A stretch of DNA of 64,000 bases from Andeanibacterium sp035497315 (GTDB lineage Bacteria > Pseudomonadota > Alphaproteobacteria > Sphingomonadales > Sphingomonadaceae): positions 1 through 64,000 of the forward strand of contig DATJDU010000051.1 of NCBI GenBank assembly GCA_035497315.1, in the 5' to 3' direction. The position numbers and the translations under genes were made by a program. This document shows, piece by piece, positions 24,006-33,413 of the stretch. How positions within the stretch are numbered: the first letter of the stretch is position 1; the number at the start of each line of letters is the position of its first letter. The notes beneath the pieces were generated by a model, which was given only the letters and a program-made list of their open reading frames with translations, was not told the DNA's origin and searched no databases.

Positions 24006-26114
24006 ATGATTTCCCGCAAAGCCCTCCTGCGAACGGCATCGATCTTTACAGTCTGCGCCATGCCCGCCGCCGCCTGGGCTGAAGACGAAACCGCCAGCGA
24101 TGAAAACGCGATTGTCGTGCTGGGTGAGGCCGATCGCGCCGCCGCATCCGTTGCCACGCGCGTACCTGTCGAAACGATGCAAACCCCCTTCACCATCACG
24201 CAAGTGGCCGGTGAAGTGATCGAGGAATCCGCCGCCCGCTCGCTTTCGGACGCCCTGCGTTATGTCGGCACGGTCGGCGGCACGGATAATTTCGGCAATG
24301 CCGGCGAGTTCTTCTCCTCGCGCGGGTTCCAGATGGCCAATGGCAGCAACTATTTCCGCGATGGGCTGCGCTATCGCAAATATGGGCAGGTCCCGCTTTA
24401 CGACATCCAACGGATCGAACTGCTGCGCGGCCCGGCCTCGATCCTTTATGGCGCGCTGGAGCCGGGCGGTGTTCTCAACATCGTCAGCCGCAAACCGCAG
24501 GAGGAAGCCCGCACCAGCCTGCGCCTGCGCGGTGGAAGCTGGGATTACTGGCAGGCCACGCTGGACACGACCGGGCCGGTGACTGAAGGCGTTTCCTATC
24601 GCCTGCAGGCCCTTTATGAAGATGCCGGCAGTTTCCGCGATCTGGTGAACAGCAAATCCAAGGGAGTGACGGGAGCAGTCGATCTCCGGCTCAGCCCGAC
24701 CACGCTTGTTACCGCGCGCGCATCCTGGTTCGACGACAAGCGCACAGGGGATCGGGGAACCGTGCTGGCCTATCAGGACGACGGGCGCTTCGTGAATGGC
24801 AGCGGCCAGCATTACGATTTCGCGGATATCCCCCGCTCGCGCTTTCTGGGTGAGAAATTCGGCGAAAGCGCGTTCGAGGACGTCAATCTCTCCCTCTCGC
24901 TCCGGCAGGAAATCGGCAGCAAGTGGCAATTGCGCGCCGATGTCGTTCATTCCGAACAGAAGGAGGATCGCACATATATCTGGGCGATTTCGACCGAACA
25001 GATCGTGGGGGCCAATGGCCTGCTCAACCGGCAGATCGGCGACTGGCACGCCCGCCTCAACGGCACACTCGCCCGGGTAGAAATGGCGGGTGAGTTCACC
25101 ACCGGGCCGCTAACGCACAAGCTGGTCTTCGGCGGCGAGTACGAACGGTTCCGCAACACGCGCACCAATGAACGTTACCAGTTTTCCGCGATCAATATCT
25201 ACGATCCGCAATATCTCGAAACACGCCCGGCCAATGGCACCCGCACAGTCAATTCGCCTTATGGCAGCCTGTTCAACAGCCGGGGCGCCTATCTCCAGGA
25301 CGTGATCGAAGTGGGCGAACACTTCGTGCTGCTGGGCGGCATCCGCTATGACCATGTGACGGATGACAACACGCTCAAAGACACGCGCCGGCTTGTCGCC
25401 AAGGGCTGGACGCCGCAGGCAGGGCTGGTCTGGCGGCCGACTCCGCATTTCTCGCCCTATATCAGCTATACCCGCAGCTTCGTTCCGCAGAGCGGCACCG
25501 ATGCGCAAGGCAATCCCTTCGATCCGGAGCGCGGCGAACAGATCGAAGGCGGCATCAAGCTGGATGTACGGGCGGCAAAAGCAATCGTAACCGCCGCCGT
25601 GTTCCGCCTCGATCGTGACAATCTGACCGTGGCCGATCCCGACAATCCTGGCTTCAACCGGCTTTCAGGCCTTCAGCGCAGCGAAGGGCTGGAGCTTTCG
25701 ATCGACGCCAATCCCATCGATGCCCTGCGGCTGACCGTGAACTGGAACCACCTGTTCTCCGCGAAATATATCAACGATAATTCCTATGCGGGGAACACCA
25801 TCCCCAACGCGCCGGAAAACGCCTTCGGCCTGTTCGCGTCCTATGATCTGGACAAGGCGCTGCCCGGCCTGTCGGTGAACGCCGGCTTCACGCATGTGGG
25901 GCAACGGCAGGGTATTGCGAATAACAGCTTCTACCTGCCCGCCTATACCCTGTTCGATCTCGGCGCCCGCTATCGCATCAATCGCAATCTGGAGCTGATG
26001 GCCACGGTGCGGAACATCGCTGACGAGACCTATTACACAGGCTCGATCAACTCCACGACCGTGAATGTCGGCACACCGCGCAGCGTCACCGTGGAGCTGC
26101 GCGCAACGATCTGA
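24006..26114 (+). CDS. TonB-dependent siderophore receptor
   Basis: The ATG at 24006 (AGGA eight bases upstream) gives 702 residues with a signal peptide (LLRTASIFTVCAMPAAAWA). A TonB-box region, NAIVVLGEA, is followed by the siderophore-receptor plug: VPVETMQTPFTITQVAGEVI, YVGTVGGTDNFGNAGEFFSSRGF and IELLRGPASILYGALEPGGV. The last two are hallmark strings of ferrichrome/ferrioxamine-type receptors. The barrel includes FSPYISYTRSFVPQSG and GEQIEGGIKLD, and ends in VTVELRATI. It imports a ferric siderophore across the outer membrane. The operon partner is the PepSY protein. An alternative start at 23991 adds five residues. A strong hairpin follows. Confidence 0.93.
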   Translation: MISRKALLRTASIFTVCAMPAAAWAEDETASDENAIVVLGEADRAAASVATRVPVETMQTPFTITQVAGEVIEESAARSLSDALRYVGTVGGTDNFGNAGEFFSSRGFQMANGSNYFRDGLRYRKYGQVPLYDIQRIELLRGPASILYGALEPGGVLNIVSRKPQEEARTSLRLRGGSWDYWQATLDTTGPVTEGVSYRLQALYEDAGSFRDLVNSKSKGVTGAVDLRLSPTTLVTARASWFDDKRTGDRGTVLAYQDDGRFVNGSGQHYDFADIPRSRFLGEKFGESAFEDVNLSLSLRQEIGSKWQLRADVVHSEQKEDRTYIWAISTEQIVGANGLLNRQIGDWHARLNGTLARVEMAGEFTTGPLTHKLVFGGEYERFRNTRTNERYQFSAINIYDPQYLETRPANGTRTVNSPYGSLFNSRGAYLQDVIEVGEHFVLLGGIRYDHVTDDNTLKDTRRLVAKGWTPQAGLVWRPTPHFSPYISYTRSFVPQSGTDAQGNPFDPERGEQIEGGIKLDVRAAKAIVTAAVFRLDRDNLTVADPDNPGFNRLSGLQRSEGLELSIDANPIDALRLTVNWNHLFSAKYINDNSYAGNTIPNAPENAFGLFASYDLDKALPGLSVNAGFTHVGQRQGIANNSFYLPAYTLFDLGARYRINRNLELMATVRNIADETYYTGSINSTTVNVGTPRSVTVELRATI

Positions 26115-26122
26115 GGTCTTTG

Positions 26123-26160
26123 ACGGGCCGGGCTCAGCTTGCAGGCTGCGCCCGGCCCGT
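26123..26160 (+). terminator. Strong hairpin after the siderophore receptor gene
   Basis: ACGGGCCGGGC at 26123-26133 pairs perfectly with GCCCGGCCCGT at 26150-26160. The loop is 16 nt. It is followed by AATCA, with no T run. Confidence 0.65.
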
Positions 26161-26591
26161 AATCACCATATGAATAGCCCCTGGTTTCCCGGACGCCTTC
26201 GGTCCTGATTTTGAGGCCAGGCGGCGATAATGGGGAAGCCCAATTTCAGCGATGAGTTCGGGCCGGATGCGGTGGCCCGGATCGGGCTTGGGTGACAGAG
26301 ATCGCATACATCCGCACACTCGAAGGCTTCGCCGTGTGGTGGAGGGGCACCGGCCTCAAGCGCGAGGCAGATGTGGCGCGCCAAGGCGGGCTTCAGCAAG
26401 GCCGGAAAGGTGGAAGCTTGTTCGCGCAGAGACGCAGAGGGGAAGAGAGAAGCATTCACGCAAAGGCGCGAAGAAGAAGTACCCGACCCGCACCAAACTC
26501 ATCCCCCTCCCCGTCACCCCGGACTTGTTCCGGGGTCCGGCTTGGTCTGCAACAGTGAGAGTTGAAGAAGGCCGCGAAGGAGTGGAATTTA
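26161..26591. other. 430-bp gene-free stretch with degenerate repeats
   Basis: No supported gene was found. The stretch CGCAGAGACGCAGAG and ACGCAAAGGCGCGAAG at about 26427-26474 looks like a decayed purine-rich repeat of a kind scattered in sphingomonad intergenic DNA. It is followed by the left boundary palindrome of the DUF2335 island. Confidence 0.5.
26512..26535 (+). repeat. Left inverted repeat of the DUF2335 island
   Basis: The 24-nt sequence starting CGTCACCCCGGACTTGTTCC is itself a palindrome (ACCCCGGA / TCCGGGGT, loop CTTGT). It is repeated exactly, in inverted orientation, at 27587-27610. Confidence 0.9.
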
Positions 26592-27098
26592 CTAATCGTC
26601 CAAATCGGCTTTATCGCTCTTATACTCAAAGTAGCGACCAGTGATGAACATTCCAACAACTCCAAGAATCGTCGTTCCAGCCAGAACTCCCGCAACCGTT
26701 GTTTCTCCCATAACAACCAAAGCAAGGATGACAGCAAGGAGGATCAGTAGCGCATAGAATGCTTTATCTTGCCCCCATTTTTTGAGATCAAAGTTATATT
26801 TTTGATCCCCTTTGTCCATGGCATGGCGATGCAACTGTTCCAGCTCAGCCATCTGAACAAACCGTTCAGGAAATGAGGAGTCTACTGCCTTAAATTTCTC
26901 CATCTCATCGGCGGGCGGAACCGGCCCACGATATGTGCGAGACACAACGCGCGTCATAAGGAAAAGCGCCTGCTGGCGTTTCTCCTCTGGCATCAATTCA
27001 AGGATCGAACCCAACTCTTCCGGCACAGACGGAAGGCCGGAAGTTACTTCCGGCTCGTCGGCGGGGCCATCCGGGCCCTCAGGCGACGGTTCGTTCAC
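26592..27098 (-). CDS. DUF2335 membrane protein
   Basis: This 168-residue protein starts at a GTG at 27098. The N-terminal part is acidic and Pro-rich. A helix, FPERFVQMAELEQLHRHAMDKG, near residue 76 is the DUF2335 signature, followed by two membrane helices (FYALLILLAVILALVVMG and VAGVLAGTTILGVVGMFI) and a charged C terminus. Function is unknown; relatives occur in genomic islands and phages. It overlaps the preceding small gene by 20 bp. Composition is clearly AT-richer than its surroundings, and the pair is enclosed by inverted palindromes, suggesting an acquired unit. Confidence 0.75.
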   Translation of the reverse strand: MNEPSPEGPDGPADEPEVTSGLPSVPEELGSILELMPEEKRQQALFLMTRVVSRTYRGPVPPADEMEKFKAVDSSFPERFVQMAELEQLHRHAMDKGDQKYNFDLKKWGQDKAFYALLILLAVILALVVMGETTVAGVLAGTTILGVVGMFITGRYFEYKSDKADLDD

Positions 27099-27282
27099 GC
27101 TTTGCTTTGGACATGGCTTTTTCCATATCTTGGCCTATTTTTTCCCAATCTCTCAGGAGGCTAGTCAGGTCGTCGCGATGAGGTCGATGAACTTTCTGAT
27201 CAAGTGTGATCGTTGCCGCGCCTTGAACCTTAAGGTCAAGGCGAAAGCGCTTGTCCTTTCGATGGCTCACGAGAGCGTTCAT
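27079..27282 (-). CDS. Small basic protein upstream of the DUF2335 gene
   Basis: The ATG at 27282 is chosen because GGAG lies nine bases upstream; it gives 67 residues. The product is basic (ALVSHRKDKRFRLDLKVQGA), with a predicted helical C terminus (LTSLLRDWEKIGQDMEKAMSKAKRE). No family is recognised. The 20-bp overlap with the DUF2335 gene implies coupled translation and joint function. A longer frame to 27384 exists but has no ribosome-binding site. Confidence 0.55.
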   Translation of the reverse strand: MNALVSHRKDKRFRLDLKVQGAATITLDQKVHRPHRDDLTSLLRDWEKIGQDMEKAMSKAKRERTVA

Positions 27283-27665
27283 TTTTGATCTCCACGATCT
27301 AAGGGTACGTGTAGCGATTTCAAATTCGCCAACTGCACAACTCCACATATGTAGGAAACGTTTATGGCTTGCAACAGGTTGCATGTTCGCGGCAATTTTC
27401 TGCCCTTACTTTTGACGCTGCCAATATCGCACTCATTTCCGAATCACATTAGCAGCCATCGCTATTTCGGCCACTAACACCGCCTGCGAGCCATTGTCGA
27501 TCCGGCGATTGTCATCACGCTATGCAGATTCCTTAGCCGGATTACGGTGACAGTGCACCAAATCCCCACCCCGCAACCCAGCTGGCCCCCGGAACAAGTC
27601 CGGGGTGACGAGCAAGATCGGGCGTAGGCGCGCGCCTTCTTCGCCCGATGCGCGCGCAGGACGAA
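27283..27665. other. Gene-free stretch containing the right boundary of the island
   Basis: No supported gene was found. AT-rich sequence at 27295-27540 probably holds the promoter of the small gene and DUF2335 pair on the minus strand. The right inverted palindrome lies at 27587-27610. Confidence 0.5.
27587..27610 (-). repeat. Right inverted repeat of the DUF2335 island
   Basis: This is an exact reverse complement of the 24-nt palindrome at 26512-26535 (CCCCGGA-ACAAG-TCCGGGG core, then TGACG). The two copies enclose about 1.05 kb. Confidence 0.9.
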
Positions 27666-28037
27666 TCAGGGCTTCCACTCTTCAGGTCGTTTCAGCCGTC
27701 CCGCATCCCATTCTCGCAGTGTAATTTCCGCGCTGAACGAGATAAGTCGATGATCGCCCTGCGCAATTTCCTCCAGCCTCTTGCGGGCCATCGCAGGAGC
27801 ATCATGCAACAGAAAGCTGGCAGCCCACTTCGCAACGGACGGATCGGAATCTTCCAGCAACCGCGTGAAAGTGCCAAGACCTCCATCCGCTTGCGTCCGA
27901 ATTTCGCGATATGCGGCAATGATCTGCTTGAAAGCACAATTGGCATCGTGGCCACTGCGAAGTTCGCCGTGGCGCCTGGCAGCAGCTGCAAAACGCCCCG
28001 CGGAGCTTCCCAAAGAAGAGGCTACAGGCAGCGGCAA
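27666..28037 (-). CDS. DUF2019 domain protein
   Basis: This protein of about 123 residues probably starts at a TTG near 28037, just after the CHRD gene stop. The segments GRFAAAARRHGELRSG, FKQIIAAYREIRTQADGG, DSDPSVAKWAASFLLHDAPA and ISFSAEITLREWDAGRL match the helical-repeat (HEAT-like) DUF2019 family. These small proteins are often found as solitary or immunity-like genes; no partner toxin is evident here. The start is uncertain, and the first 10 residues may not be translated. Confidence 0.65.
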   Translation of the reverse strand: MPLPVASSLGSSAGRFAAAARRHGELRSGHDANCAFKQIIAAYREIRTQADGGLGTFTRLLEDSDPSVAKWAASFLLHDAPAMARKRLEEIAQGDHRLISFSAEITLREWDAGRLKRPEEWKP

Positions 28038-28039
28038 TC

Positions 28040-28513
28040 CTACTTCCCGCCCTTGCCCTTATCCAGCTGCGCGCGGATCGCGCCGCCCGGAAATTCGGCA
28101 TTGTGGACGTTGACGTAATAATTCGCCGGATTGGCGATCAGATCGCTGGCCAGTGCGGCGTCGATCGGGATGCAGCCCTTGCCTTGCATATAGGTCGGGG
28201 TTTCGAGCGTCACCACCGGGGGGCCGGAAGTGCCCGCCGTGCCCTTGTGGATATGGGCGGCAGTGGGAGTAGCGATGGCGGCGAGTGTGAGGGTGTAGCA
28301 GATCCGGCCGTAATCGAGATCGACCCAGCCGGTGAACCGGCCCGAACCGTCGGCATCGCCCAGCGGCACCTCGGCCCTGCCGTCGAGCAGGCCGACCAGC
28401 GGCGCGCCGGGATAGGGCACGGCGGGTTTGGCGCCCATATCCGCCGAGATACAGCCTGACAGGGCGAGCAGCGCGGCGGGCAGGAGGAGGAAGCGGCGGG
28501 CGGGCGGGATCAT
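28040..28513 (-). CDS. CHRD domain lipoprotein
   Basis: Starting at the ATG at 28513 (MIPPARRFLLLPAALLALSGC, Cys20), the protein has 157 residues. A CHRD domain lies at residues about 40-150: LLDGRAEVPLGDADGSGRF, ICYTLTLAAIATPTAAHIHKG and YYVNVHNAEFPGGAIRAQL. The AHIHKG and VNVHNAEFPGGAIRGQL-type endings are diagnostic. CHRD domains are secreted beta folds of uncertain role. The product is anchored in the envelope. It lies just downstream of uvrA. Confidence 0.85.
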   Translation of the reverse strand: MIPPARRFLLLPAALLALSGCISADMGAKPAVPYPGAPLVGLLDGRAEVPLGDADGSGRFTGWVDLDYGRICYTLTLAAIATPTAAHIHKGTAGTSGPPVVTLETPTYMQGKGCIPIDAALASDLIANPANYYVNVHNAEFPGGAIRAQLDKGKGGK

Positions 28514-28551
28514 GACAGGCTCTCCGAATGCTGGAATCGGCGCGCGGCCGC

Positions 28552-31446
28552 TCATTTGCCGAGCATAGGCGCCAGATATTGGCCCGTATAGCTGCGCACT
28601 TCCTTCACCACCTGTTCGGGCGTGCCGGTGGCCACGATCTCGCCGCCGCGTACGCCGCCTTCGGGGCCGAGATCGATGATCCAGTCCGCCACCTTGATGA
28701 CGTCCAGATTATGTTCGATCACCACCACGGAATTGCCCTGGTCCACCAGCCTTTGCAGCACTTCCAGCAGCTTGCGCACATCTTCGAAATGGAGGCCGGT
28801 GGTCGGCTCGTCGAGGATATAGAGCGTCTGCCCGGTGGAGCGGCGGCTGAGTTCCTTGGCCAGCTTCACTCGCTGTGCCTCGCCGCCCGAGAGCGTGGTG
28901 GCCTGCTGGCCGACCTTCACATAGCCCAGCCCCACTTCGTTGAGCATATGCATCTTGTCGCGGATGGGGGGCACGGCCTTGAAGAATTCCTCCGCATCCT
29001 CGATCGTCATGTCGAGCACATCGGCAATGCTCATGCCCTTGAACTTCACTTCCAGCGTTTCGCGATTGTAGCGCCTGCCGTGGCATTCCTCGCAAGTGAC
29101 ATAGACGTCGGGCAGGAAGTGCATCTCGATCTTGATCAGCCCGTCGCCCTGGCACTGTTCGCAGCGCCCGCCCTTGACGTTGAAGCTGAACCGCCCGGCC
29201 TTGTATCCGCGCGCCTGGCTTTCCGGCAGGCCCGCGAACCAGTCGCGGATCTGGGTGAAGGCGCCGGTATAGGTCGCCGGGTTGCTGCGCGGGGTTCGGC
29301 CGATGGGCGACTGGTCGATCTCGATCACCTTGTCGCAATGTTCCAGCCCGCTGATCTTATCATGCGCGCCCGCGATCACCCGCGCGCCATTGAGCGTGCG
29401 GGCCGCGCCGGCATGCAGCGTGTCGATCGTGAAGCTGGACTTGCCGCTGCCCGATACGCCGGTGATGCAGGTGAAGGTGCCCAGCGGGATGCTGGCGGTG
29501 ACGTTCTTCAGATTGTTCGCCCGTGCGCCCGCCACGGTGATCTTGTGGCCATTGCCCTTGCGGCGCTTCTTGGGCACCGCGATTTCGCGCGTGCCGTTGA
29601 GATAGGCGGCGGTGAGGCTCCGCTCGCTGGCGAGAATGTCCTTCAGCGTGCCTTCGGCCACCACTTCGCCGCCATGCACGCCCGCGCCGGGGCCCAGATC
29701 GACGATGTGATCGGCGGCGCGGATCGCATCCTCGTCATGCTCCACCACGATCACCGTATTGCCCAGATCGCGCAGGCGCTTGAGCGTGACCAGCAGCATA
29801 TCGTTATCGCGCTGGTGCAGGCCGATGCTTGGCTCGTCCAGCACATAGAGCACGCCGGAAAGCCCGCTGCCGATCTGGCTGGCAAGGCGGATGCGCTGGC
29901 TTTCCCCGCCCGAAAGCGTGCCGCTCGTCCGGTCGAGATTAAGGTAATCCAGCCCGACATTGTTGAGGAAGCCCAGCCGCTCGTTGATTTCCTTGAGGAT
30001 GGCCTTGGCGATCTGGTTCTGCTGCGCCGTCAACTGGTGCTGGAGATTGCCGAACCATTCCACCGCATCGCTGACCGATAGCGCCACCGGCGTGGCAATA
30101 TCCGCGCCCGCCACTTTCACCGCCAGCGCCTTCTCATTGAGGCGCTTGCCATGGCAGGTTTCGCAGGGCTGCGCGGTCTGGAACTTGGACAATTCCTCGC
30201 GCATCCAGGCGCTGTCGGTCTGCCCCAGCCGGCGGTTGAGATTGCCGATCACCCCCTCGAAAGCCTTGCGCACGGTATATTCCTTGCGCCCGTCCTTGAA
30301 GGTCAGGTCCACCGGCATGCCGCCCGTGCCGTGCAGGATGATCAGCTTCTGGTCCGGCTCCAGATCCTTCCAAGGCGTCTCCAGGCTGAAATCATAGGCC
30401 TTGGCCAGGCTGGCCAGCACCTGCATGTAATAAGGCGACGGCGGATTGCTCTTGGCCCAGGGCACCACGGCGCCCTTCTTCAGGCTCAGTTCCTCATTAG
30501 GCACGACCAGCTGCGGATCGAACAGCAGCTTTTCGCCCAGCCCGTCACAGGCCGGGCAGGCGCCCTGCGGCGCGTTGAAGGAGAACAGCCGCGGCTCGAT
30601 CTCCTCGATGGTGAAACCGCTGACCGGGCAGGCGAATTTCTCGGAGAACACGATGCGGTTCGCGGGAATGCCCGCACCCTTCATCGCCCCGCCGCTTTCC
30701 TCCCCCTCGCGCCCCGGAACCACGCCATCCGCCAGATCGACGAAGGCCAGTCCCTCGGCCAGTTTCAGCGCCTGTTCGAAACTGTCGGCCAGCCGCGTCT
30801 CGATCCCTTCGCGCACCGCGAGACGATCCACCACCACTTCGATGTCATGCTTGTATTTCTTGTCGAGCGCCGGGGCCTCGGCAATCTCGTAAATCTCGCC
30901 GTCGATCCGCACGCGGGTGAAGCCGGCCTTCTGCCATTCGGCCAGTTCCTTGCGATATTCGCCCTTGCGCCCGCGCACCACGGGGGCGAGCAGATAGAGC
31001 CGCGTGCCCTCAGGCAGGGCCATCACCCGGTCCACCATCTGGCTGACTGTCTGCGCGCTGATCGGCAGGCCGGTTGCCGGGCTGTAAGGCACGCCCACCC
31101 GCGCCCAGAGCAGGCGCATGTAATCGTAGATTTCCGTGACCGTTGCCACGGTGGAACGCGGATTGCGGCTGGTGGTCTTCTGCTCGATCGAGATCGCAGG
31201 GCTGAGGCCGTCGATATGCTCGACATCCGGCTTCTGCATCATTTCCAGGAACTGGCGCGCATAGGCGGAGAGGCTCTCCACATAGCGGCGCTGCCCCTCG
31301 GCATAGATCGTATCGAAAGCCAGGCTGGACTTCCCCGAGCCGGAAAGCCCGGTGATGACGATCAGTCTGTCGCGCGGAAGGTCGATATCCACGCCCTTGA
31401 GATTATGCTCGCGGGCACCGCGTACGGAAATGGTGGTGAGTGACAT
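28552..31446 (-). CDS. uvrA: Excinuclease ABC subunit A
   Basis: This 964-residue protein is the normal UvrA length. UvrA is the damage-sensing ATPase of nucleotide excision repair and loads UvrB on lesions. Two ABC modules are present: Walker A GLSGSGKSSLAFDTIYAEGQ near residue 33 and GVSGSGKSSFTIDTL near 660; signature LSGGESQRIRLASQIGSG and LSGGEAQRVKLAKELSRR. Zinc-finger Cys pairs occur at CPACDGLG and CEQCQGDG...CEECHGRRY. The start at 31446 (MSLTTISVRGAREHNLKGVD) matches the family. Confidence 0.97.
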   Translation of the reverse strand: MSLTTISVRGAREHNLKGVDIDLPRDRLIVITGLSGSGKSSLAFDTIYAEGQRRYVESLSAYARQFLEMMQKPDVEHIDGLSPAISIEQKTTSRNPRSTVATVTEIYDYMRLLWARVGVPYSPATGLPISAQTVSQMVDRVMALPEGTRLYLLAPVVRGRKGEYRKELAEWQKAGFTRVRIDGEIYEIAEAPALDKKYKHDIEVVVDRLAVREGIETRLADSFEQALKLAEGLAFVDLADGVVPGREGEESGGAMKGAGIPANRIVFSEKFACPVSGFTIEEIEPRLFSFNAPQGACPACDGLGEKLLFDPQLVVPNEELSLKKGAVVPWAKSNPPSPYYMQVLASLAKAYDFSLETPWKDLEPDQKLIILHGTGGMPVDLTFKDGRKEYTVRKAFEGVIGNLNRRLGQTDSAWMREELSKFQTAQPCETCHGKRLNEKALAVKVAGADIATPVALSVSDAVEWFGNLQHQLTAQQNQIAKAILKEINERLGFLNNVGLDYLNLDRTSGTLSGGESQRIRLASQIGSGLSGVLYVLDEPSIGLHQRDNDMLLVTLKRLRDLGNTVIVVEHDEDAIRAADHIVDLGPGAGVHGGEVVAEGTLKDILASERSLTAAYLNGTREIAVPKKRRKGNGHKITVAGARANNLKNVTASIPLGTFTCITGVSGSGKSSFTIDTLHAGAARTLNGARVIAGAHDKISGLEHCDKVIEIDQSPIGRTPRSNPATYTGAFTQIRDWFAGLPESQARGYKAGRFSFNVKGGRCEQCQGDGLIKIEMHFLPDVYVTCEECHGRRYNRETLEVKFKGMSIADVLDMTIEDAEEFFKAVPPIRDKMHMLNEVGLGYVKVGQQATTLSGGEAQRVKLAKELSRRSTGQTLYILDEPTTGLHFEDVRKLLEVLQRLVDQGNSVVVIEHNLDVIKVADWIIDLGPEGGVRGGEIVATGTPEQVVKEVRSYTGQYLAPMLGK

Positions 31447-31568
31447 GGGCGCGATCTGGGGGCTGGAGGGCGAAGAGTCCAGTGACCTTCAAGGCAAGCC
31501 ACCGGATGCCCTTTTGTTCCGCAAATGTTCGCGCCCGTCAAGGGGTGGCGGGACGTAGCCCTAACTGC

Positions 31569-33413
31569 CTATTTGGCCACGCCCACTCCGGTGACCATGA
31601 TCCATTCGCTGGGGTTGCCCGGATTGGCCAACTGCCCGAAAAAATCGCCCGCCATCTCATTGGCGGTGGGCCCATAGAAATGTCCCGCCATGTTGATGCC
31701 TTCACTCCCGGCGCCGAGCGATGGCGTGCCCATGCCGAAACTGGACGAACTAGCCGCGATCTGGCCATTGAAAGTCCATGACGAAGGCAGTGCAAGAAGT
31801 TGCGATGTCGCCACATTGCGGATCGTGGGGGAAAGCGAGCCGGTGATAGCCAGAGTAGAGAAGTTCACATTCGCACCGAATGTCCCTGAGACGTCGTAAT
31901 AATTGCCTTCCGAAGTTATGCTCTTGCCGGAACCGAGGATGATCCCGTTGTAAGACGCCGTTCCGGTAGTAGGAAAGATCGTCGGATCGGTGATGAGACC
32001 ATAGGCGAAATAGTTCTTCGTGGTCTCGATATTGCTCGTTCCGCTCTGAGACGCTCGTGTTGTCCAGATGCCAAAGGAGCTATAAGTCAGTGCGATTGTA
32101 GGATTGGCGGCGCCGGGATTATAGACCCGCAATTCGTCAACCGTGCTGCCGGTTGTCTTGCGATAGACCGTGTAGGACGCGTTGCTCTCAGCGCTCACCC
32201 TATTGGCGGATGAGAAATCGATCATCGGGCTGTTGCTCTGCAACAGGCGATATGAACCCTCGGCGAAGTTGACCACCAATTCGGTAAAGCGAGGGCTCCA
32301 GAAATCGGACTGCACCGCCGCAGGTTTGCCCGTGGAATCGAGCACAATGCCGAAATTCGAAGTAGACAGGCTTCGATAATGGAACGCCCCCGTCGACTGA
32401 TCGAACGTCTGGTCCCCCGCTATCGACAGGAGACCGTCGCCGCCACCGGCCCCTGCACGACGCCCCGTCAGTGTGCCGGTAATCGAATATCCGCCCTCGG
32501 AACCAACGAAAGTCGCGCCGACCTCTTCGGCTGCCGGGCCGTAGAAGCGCCCTTCCAGGCTGGTGGTGAGCGGAAAGATCGAAAGCGTTCCCGTGAAGGA
32601 ATTGGTCGAGCCACTCAGCGTTGCATGGCCATCGTAAATGGTCTCCGGGTTTGCCTGTCCTGTGGAAGGATCGACGGTCGCGTAATTGCCGTTAAGGTCG
32701 ATCGCGCCATTATCGAACCGCACCTTCATCACGCCGTCACCAGCAAAGGAAACCAGATTGTAAGGCGATACGATCACACCGAGTATGTCAGTGGTGAAAT
32801 TACCCTGCCCGCTGCGCGGAACCGCCGAATCCGCCGTTTTGACGCCGTAGGTGAAAGCATCCATGCTGCCGGTAATGGTGTTCGCCCCATCTGTCGTCCG
32901 CTGCCAGAAGCCGGCCCCCACATATTTGTAGCGCAGCGGGCCGCTGGTGCCCGAACGGGTAAGTGTGAGCGTATCGACGGTTTTCCCGTTCTTCTTCACG
33001 TAGACATCGATCAGGCTGTTGCTTTGCGAAGCATCCTTATCCGCCGCACCGAAGGCCTGGCTCCTCCCCTGGTTCGATATTGTGTAGCGCTGGCTCGAAG
33101 CATCGTAAGAGATCGTCGCGCTCGACGCGCTGGCGCTGTTCGAGCCCTGGCTGCCGTTCTTGTTGAAGGTGGCTGTTCCGCCTGCGGCATTGTTGTTGAA
33201 GCTTTCGCTCACCAGCGGGGCAAGCAGATCGTCATTCACCCCGGTCGAGGGCGTTGGTGTTCCACCGCCGGTGCCTGGGGTCGGTGTGGGCGCTCCTCCT
33301 CCGGTGCCGGGCGTGGGTGTCGGCGTGGAATTCACCCCTCCACCGCCGCAAGCGGCCAGCGTCAGACAAAGCGCGGCAAGCGAGGCCCCGGCGGAAAAAC
33401 GCGAAATCGTCAT
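31569..33413 (-). CDS. Surface lipoprotein A with two TbpB-like beta domains (putative Slam cargo)
   Basis: From the ATG at 33413 (GGGGA upstream) the protein has 614 residues. It has a lipoprotein leader (MTISRFSAGASLAALCLTLAAC, Cys22), a Pro/Thr/Gly linker (TPTPTPGTGGGAPTPTPG) and two similar beta-rich halves. Each half ends in the TbpB-family barrel motif: GRFYGPAAEEVGATF near residue 295 and GHFYGPTANEMAGDFF near 585. This layout is that of transferrin-binding-protein-like solute-binding lipoproteins exported by Slam; a slam gene lies 3.4 kb away. The ligand is unknown and, in an environmental bacterium, need not be transferrin. The tandem halves suggest internal duplication. Confidence 0.8.
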   Translation of the reverse strand: MTISRFSAGASLAALCLTLAACGGGGVNSTPTPTPGTGGGAPTPTPGTGGGTPTPSTGVNDDLLAPLVSESFNNNAAGGTATFNKNGSQGSNSASASSATISYDASSQRYTISNQGRSQAFGAADKDASQSNSLIDVYVKKNGKTVDTLTLTRSGTSGPLRYKYVGAGFWQRTTDGANTITGSMDAFTYGVKTADSAVPRSGQGNFTTDILGVIVSPYNLVSFAGDGVMKVRFDNGAIDLNGNYATVDPSTGQANPETIYDGHATLSGSTNSFTGTLSIFPLTTSLEGRFYGPAAEEVGATFVGSEGGYSITGTLTGRRAGAGGGDGLLSIAGDQTFDQSTGAFHYRSLSTSNFGIVLDSTGKPAAVQSDFWSPRFTELVVNFAEGSYRLLQSNSPMIDFSSANRVSAESNASYTVYRKTTGSTVDELRVYNPGAANPTIALTYSSFGIWTTRASQSGTSNIETTKNYFAYGLITDPTIFPTTGTASYNGIILGSGKSITSEGNYYDVSGTFGANVNFSTLAITGSLSPTIRNVATSQLLALPSSWTFNGQIAASSSSFGMGTPSLGAGSEGINMAGHFYGPTANEMAGDFFGQLANPGNPSEWIMVTGVGVAK

